Below, in pieces: positions 61,907-64,000 of a stretch of DNA of 64,000 nucleotides (position 1 is the stretch's first letter; every line of letters starts with the position of its first letter). Both the position numbers and the translations under genes were made by a program. The notes below the pieces were generated by a model that worked only from the letters and a program-made list of their open reading frames with translations, did no database searches and was not told the DNA's origin. Origin of the DNA: Lysobacter auxotrophicus (lineage in GTDB: Bacteria > Pseudomonadota > Gammaproteobacteria > Xanthomonadales > Xanthomonadaceae). The stretch spans positions 1,550,001 to 1,614,000 of the forward strand of contig NZ_AP027041.1 in the NCBI RefSeq assembly GCF_027924565.1, in the 5' to 3' direction.

Positions 61907-62119
61907 TCAGAACGAAACGAGTGCAAGAAGATGGGAAGCGCCGGATCGCGCGTCTCGTGTGTCGGGCAGCAAGTCGTCCACCACGCGCACCTCGCAGGCG
62001 GCGACGACATCGGCGGTGACACTCAGCGCCGCGGTGCGCGAGGCGCCGGATGCAGGCAGGACGACGCCGGCGAGCACGAACCCGCATGCTGCGATCGTCG
62101 AGCTGCGCTTGCGATTCAT
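61907..62119 (-). CDS. Short exported SCPU-like protein, possibly truncated
   Basis: A 70-aa protein with a signal peptide (ACGFVLAGVVLPASGASR) followed by TAALSVTADVVAACEVRVVD, which matches the first strand and Cys of SCPU pilins (xxFxVxAxVxxxCxV), and then only 25 more residues. Compared with the 130-140-residue domain of its neighbours it is cut short, and only 54 bases follow before the next gene, so there is no room for the rest. It may be a remnant or a short subunit. First gene in the direction of the cluster. Confidence 0.6.
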   Translation of the reverse strand: MNRKRSSTIAACGFVLAGVVLPASGASRTAALSVTADVVAACEVRVVDDLLPDTRDARSGASHLLALVSF

Positions 62120-62329
62120 CGTCCATGGCCTGCCGGTGTCGCGGCGTCCCGGCATGCGGTGCGGCGTCCGCATGTGGTCGCCGTCACCGAGGCGTCACAT
62201 GGTCGTCCCGCCAGCGTTCGGGGCCAGTGAAATGTGTGCCGTTTCCAATGCGCGGCGACGGACGGTATCGACCACGCGCAATGCGACACAGCGCCGTCGC
62301 CCATGCAGGCGCCGGAAGTTTCCCGCACC

Positions 62330-62360
62330 CAAAAAGAAACAGGGCGCCGAAGCGCCCTGT
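62330..62360 (-). terminator. Rho-independent terminator after rluB
   Basis: On the minus strand ACAGGGCGC / GCGCCCTGT with a TTCG loop is followed by TTCTTTTT. It lies 22 bases after the rluB stop. The remaining gap 62120-62329, which should hold the promoter of the fimbrial genes, shows no clear box. Confidence 0.92.
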
Positions 62361-62381
62361 TGGATGTTGCACCGCGATGGA

Positions 62382-64000
62382 TCAGCCGCGCGGACCGCGA
62401 CCACCGCCGGGGCGACCGCCGCCGCGCGGACCGCCCGGACGTGGGCCGGCCGGACGTGCGCCGCCGGGACGACCGCCCGGACGATTGCCCGCCGGGCCGT
62501 TGCCGCCCGGTCGGTTGCCGGCCGGGCGCGGACCGCCCGGACGTGCGCCGCCGGGGCGCTGGCCGCCCGGGCTGCGCGGCTTGTCGCCGTACGGGTTGAA
62601 GCTGCCGGGATTGGCGTGGTCGGACGGGAAGCTCGGCGCATTGCCCGGATGCCCGTACGGACGCGGGCTGCGCTGGCCCTGGCCGCCGCTGCGCTGACCG
62701 CCGCCGCCACTGCGTTCGCCGCCGAAGCCGCCACCGCCGCTGCGCTCGCCACCGAAGCCGCCGCCGTACGCGCCACCGCGCTCGCCGCCGAAGCCGCCGC
62801 GGTTGCCGCCGCCGCCACCGCCCGGACGCGGACCCTTGCCGCCCTGCGGCTTGCGCGGACCGCGCGCGCCGTCGGGGTTGCGATGGCCGCTCGGACCGGT
62901 GGTCACGCCATCGGGCACGTACCAGGTGCGGAACGCCGCCGGATTGCCTTCCGGCAAGGGCTTGGGACCCTTTTCCTTGCGCTGCTTGAACGGCTTGTTG
63001 CCGGCCTTCGCCGCGGCTTCGCCACTGACCGTCAGGCCGCCGTGCTTGCGCGGACCGCCGCGACCGCGACCACCGCGATCCTCGCGCACGTGGTCGAAGC
63101 GGCGCAGTTCGCGGCCTTCGTCGGCGGTGTTGTGGCCGCCCACGTAACCGTGCGAGCGCGCCTTGCCGGTCAGGTCGATCGTCGCCTTGGTCGCCTTGCG
63201 CTGGCCGATCACCGGCTGCAGCGTCAGCGCCGACGGCGTGCCGTCTTCCAGGCCGAGCTTGCCGCGCAGCGATTCCACCGCGTCGGACGGCAGCTCACGC
63301 GACTGGCCGCGCAGCAGTTCGCGCGGCAGCGCGACCTCGCCGTAGCGGATGCGCTTGAGGCGGCTCACCTGGCAGCCCTGCGATTCCCACAGGCGGCGCA
63401 CTTCGCGGTTGCGGCCTTCCTTCACCACGACGCGGAACCAGTCGTGCGAATCGGTGCCGCCGATGCGTTCGATTTCCTCGAACTTCGCCGGGCCGTCTTC
63501 CAGCGCGACGCCGCGCGCGAGGCGGTCGACGATGTTGTCCGGCACCACGTCCTCGCCTTCCGGCGCGCGCACGCGGCAGACGTATTCGCGCTCGACTTCG
63601 AACGACGGATGCATCAGCGCATTGGCCAGCTCGCCGTCGGTGGTGAGCAGCAGCAGGCCGGTGGTGTTGATGTCGAGGCGGCCGATCGCGATCCAGCGGG
63701 CGCCCTTCAACGCGGGCAGGGCCTCGAACACCGTCGGACGGCCTTCGGGGTCTTCGCGCGTGGTCACTTCGCCTTCGGGCTTGTTGTACATCAGCACGCG
63801 CGAGGGATCGGTCAGCGCGCTGGCGACGAACTGGCGCCCGTCGAGCTCGATGCGGTCGCCGCTCTTGACGCTCACGCCGATCTGCGCGGTCTCGCCGTTG
63901 ACCTTCACCAGGCCGTCGGCGATGCGCTGTTCCAGCGCGCGTCGCGAACCCAGACCGGCCTGCGCGAGCACCTTGTGCAGGCGTTCTTCCAGGCGCGGGG
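62382..64000 (-). CDS. rluB: 23S rRNA pseudouridine(2605) synthase, with a long Gly/Arg/Pro-rich tail (5' end outside window)
   Basis: RluB makes pseudouridine at 2605 of 23S rRNA. The S4 domain (RLHKVLAQAGLGSRRALEQR) runs off the window edge. The RsuA/RluB core follows with the catalytic Asp in GRLDINTTGLLLLTTDGELA, VVVKEGRNREVRRLWESQG, and the end of the fold near SALTLQPVIG. After it come about 270 residues of low-complexity sequence rich in Gly, Arg, Pro and Lys, with repeats such as GGFGGERSGGGG and RPGGARPGGPRPAG. Extended tails are known in RluB but this one is very long; it probably binds RNA. Confidence 0.93.
   Translation of the reverse strand, partial: PRLEERLHKVLAQAGLGSRRALEQRIADGLVKVNGETAQIGVSVKSGDRIELDGRQFVASALTDPSRVLMYNKPEGEVTTREDPEGRPTVFEALPALKGARWIAIGRLDINTTGLLLLTTDGELANALMHPSFEVEREYVCRVRAPEGEDVVPDNIVDRLARGVALEDGPAKFEEIERIGGTDSHDWFRVVVKEGRNREVRRLWESQGCQVSRLKRIRYGEVALPRELLRGQSRELPSDAVESLRGKLGLEDGTPSALTLQPVIGQRKATKATIDLTGKARSHGYVGGHNTADEGRELRRFDHVREDRGGRGRGGPRKHGGLTVSGEAAAKAGNKPFKQRKEKGPKPLPEGNPAAFRTWYVPDGVTTGPSGHRNPDGARGPRKPQGGKGPRPGGGGGGNRGGFGGERGGAYGGGFGGERSGGGGFGGERSGGGGQRSGGQGQRSPRPYGHPGNAPSFPSDHANPGSFNPYGDKPRSPGGQRPGGARPGGPRPAGNRPGGNGPAGNRPGGRPGGARPAGPRPGGPRGGGRPGGGRGPRG

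Overview
The window is a GC-rich chromosomal segment of a gammaproteobacterium of the family Xanthomonadaceae, most like Lysobacter or Stenotrophomonas. This rests on recognition of the proteins, not on a database search. The signs are a housekeeping infB-rbfA-truB-rpsO-pnp run, a MetX-type acyltransferase of the xanthomonad kind, an XAC0095-like small protein, a LexA-like operator close to the xanthomonad TTAG-N6-TACTA form, and many copies of a REP-type palindrome of the tGTAGCCCGGGTAAGCGaAGCGCACCCGGG kind between genes. Almost all of it is core chromosome. No prophage, insertion sequence or CRISPR array is visible. The main sign of foreign DNA is a small AT-richer islet at about 20.6-21.1 kb.

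Layout. 1-5 kb: translation and RNA genes (infB 3' end, rbfA, truB, rpsO, pnp). 5-13.6 kb: two small membrane or anchored proteins; an ECF41-type sigma factor facing a carboxymuconolactone-decarboxylase-like gene, each with a TGTCACA-N16-CGTC promoter; and a two-component system divergent from a PAP2 phosphatase-eptA pair, which looks like a lipid A modification module. 13.7-20.6 kb: dinB behind a LexA-like box, an HPF/RaiA-like gene, a Pat-type acetyl-CoA synthetase/acetyltransferase, a noncoding region of about 106-bp degenerate repeats, and a CPBP protease carrying a periplasmic domain. 20.6-21.7 kb: truncated AT-richer gene, candidate switching RNA leader, XAC0095-like gene, repeat cluster. 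21.7-26 kb: GntP permease divergent from a TonB-dependent receptor.

26-36 kb: a carbon-storage and acetate-signalling block: CrbS-like sensor kinase with a transporter-like sensor, a KGG stress protein behind a sigma-54-like promoter, a CrbR-like regulator, a secreted 3-hydroxybutyrate-oligomer hydrolase, pssA, and the class III polyhydroxyalkanoate synthase genes phaE-phaC. 36-43.4 kb: small secreted and membrane proteins, a DedA-rhodanese fusion, an NRDE protein, tRNA-Leu(CAA), a DUF2214 protein, cysteine dioxygenase and the MetX-like serine/homoserine acyltransferase. 43.4-50.5 kb: a complete ccmABCDEFGHI cytochrome c maturation operon on the minus strand. 50.6-56.5 kb: a DUF3293 protein, a transaminase and omega-amidase pair (methionine/glutamine keto-acid repair), a YbaK-type deacylase and a large AsmA-like protein. 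56.5-62.1 kb: a chaperone-usher locus with spore-coat-U-type (SCPU) subunits. 62.4 kb to the end: rluB with a very long Gly/Arg/Pro-rich tail, cut by the window edge.

No wholly new multi-gene system is evident. The least explained items are the alternative-stem leader RNA before the XAC0095-like gene, the truncated NTPase-like remnant beside it, the 106-bp intergenic repeat array, and regulatory sites that tie several genes to particular sigma factors or regulators.
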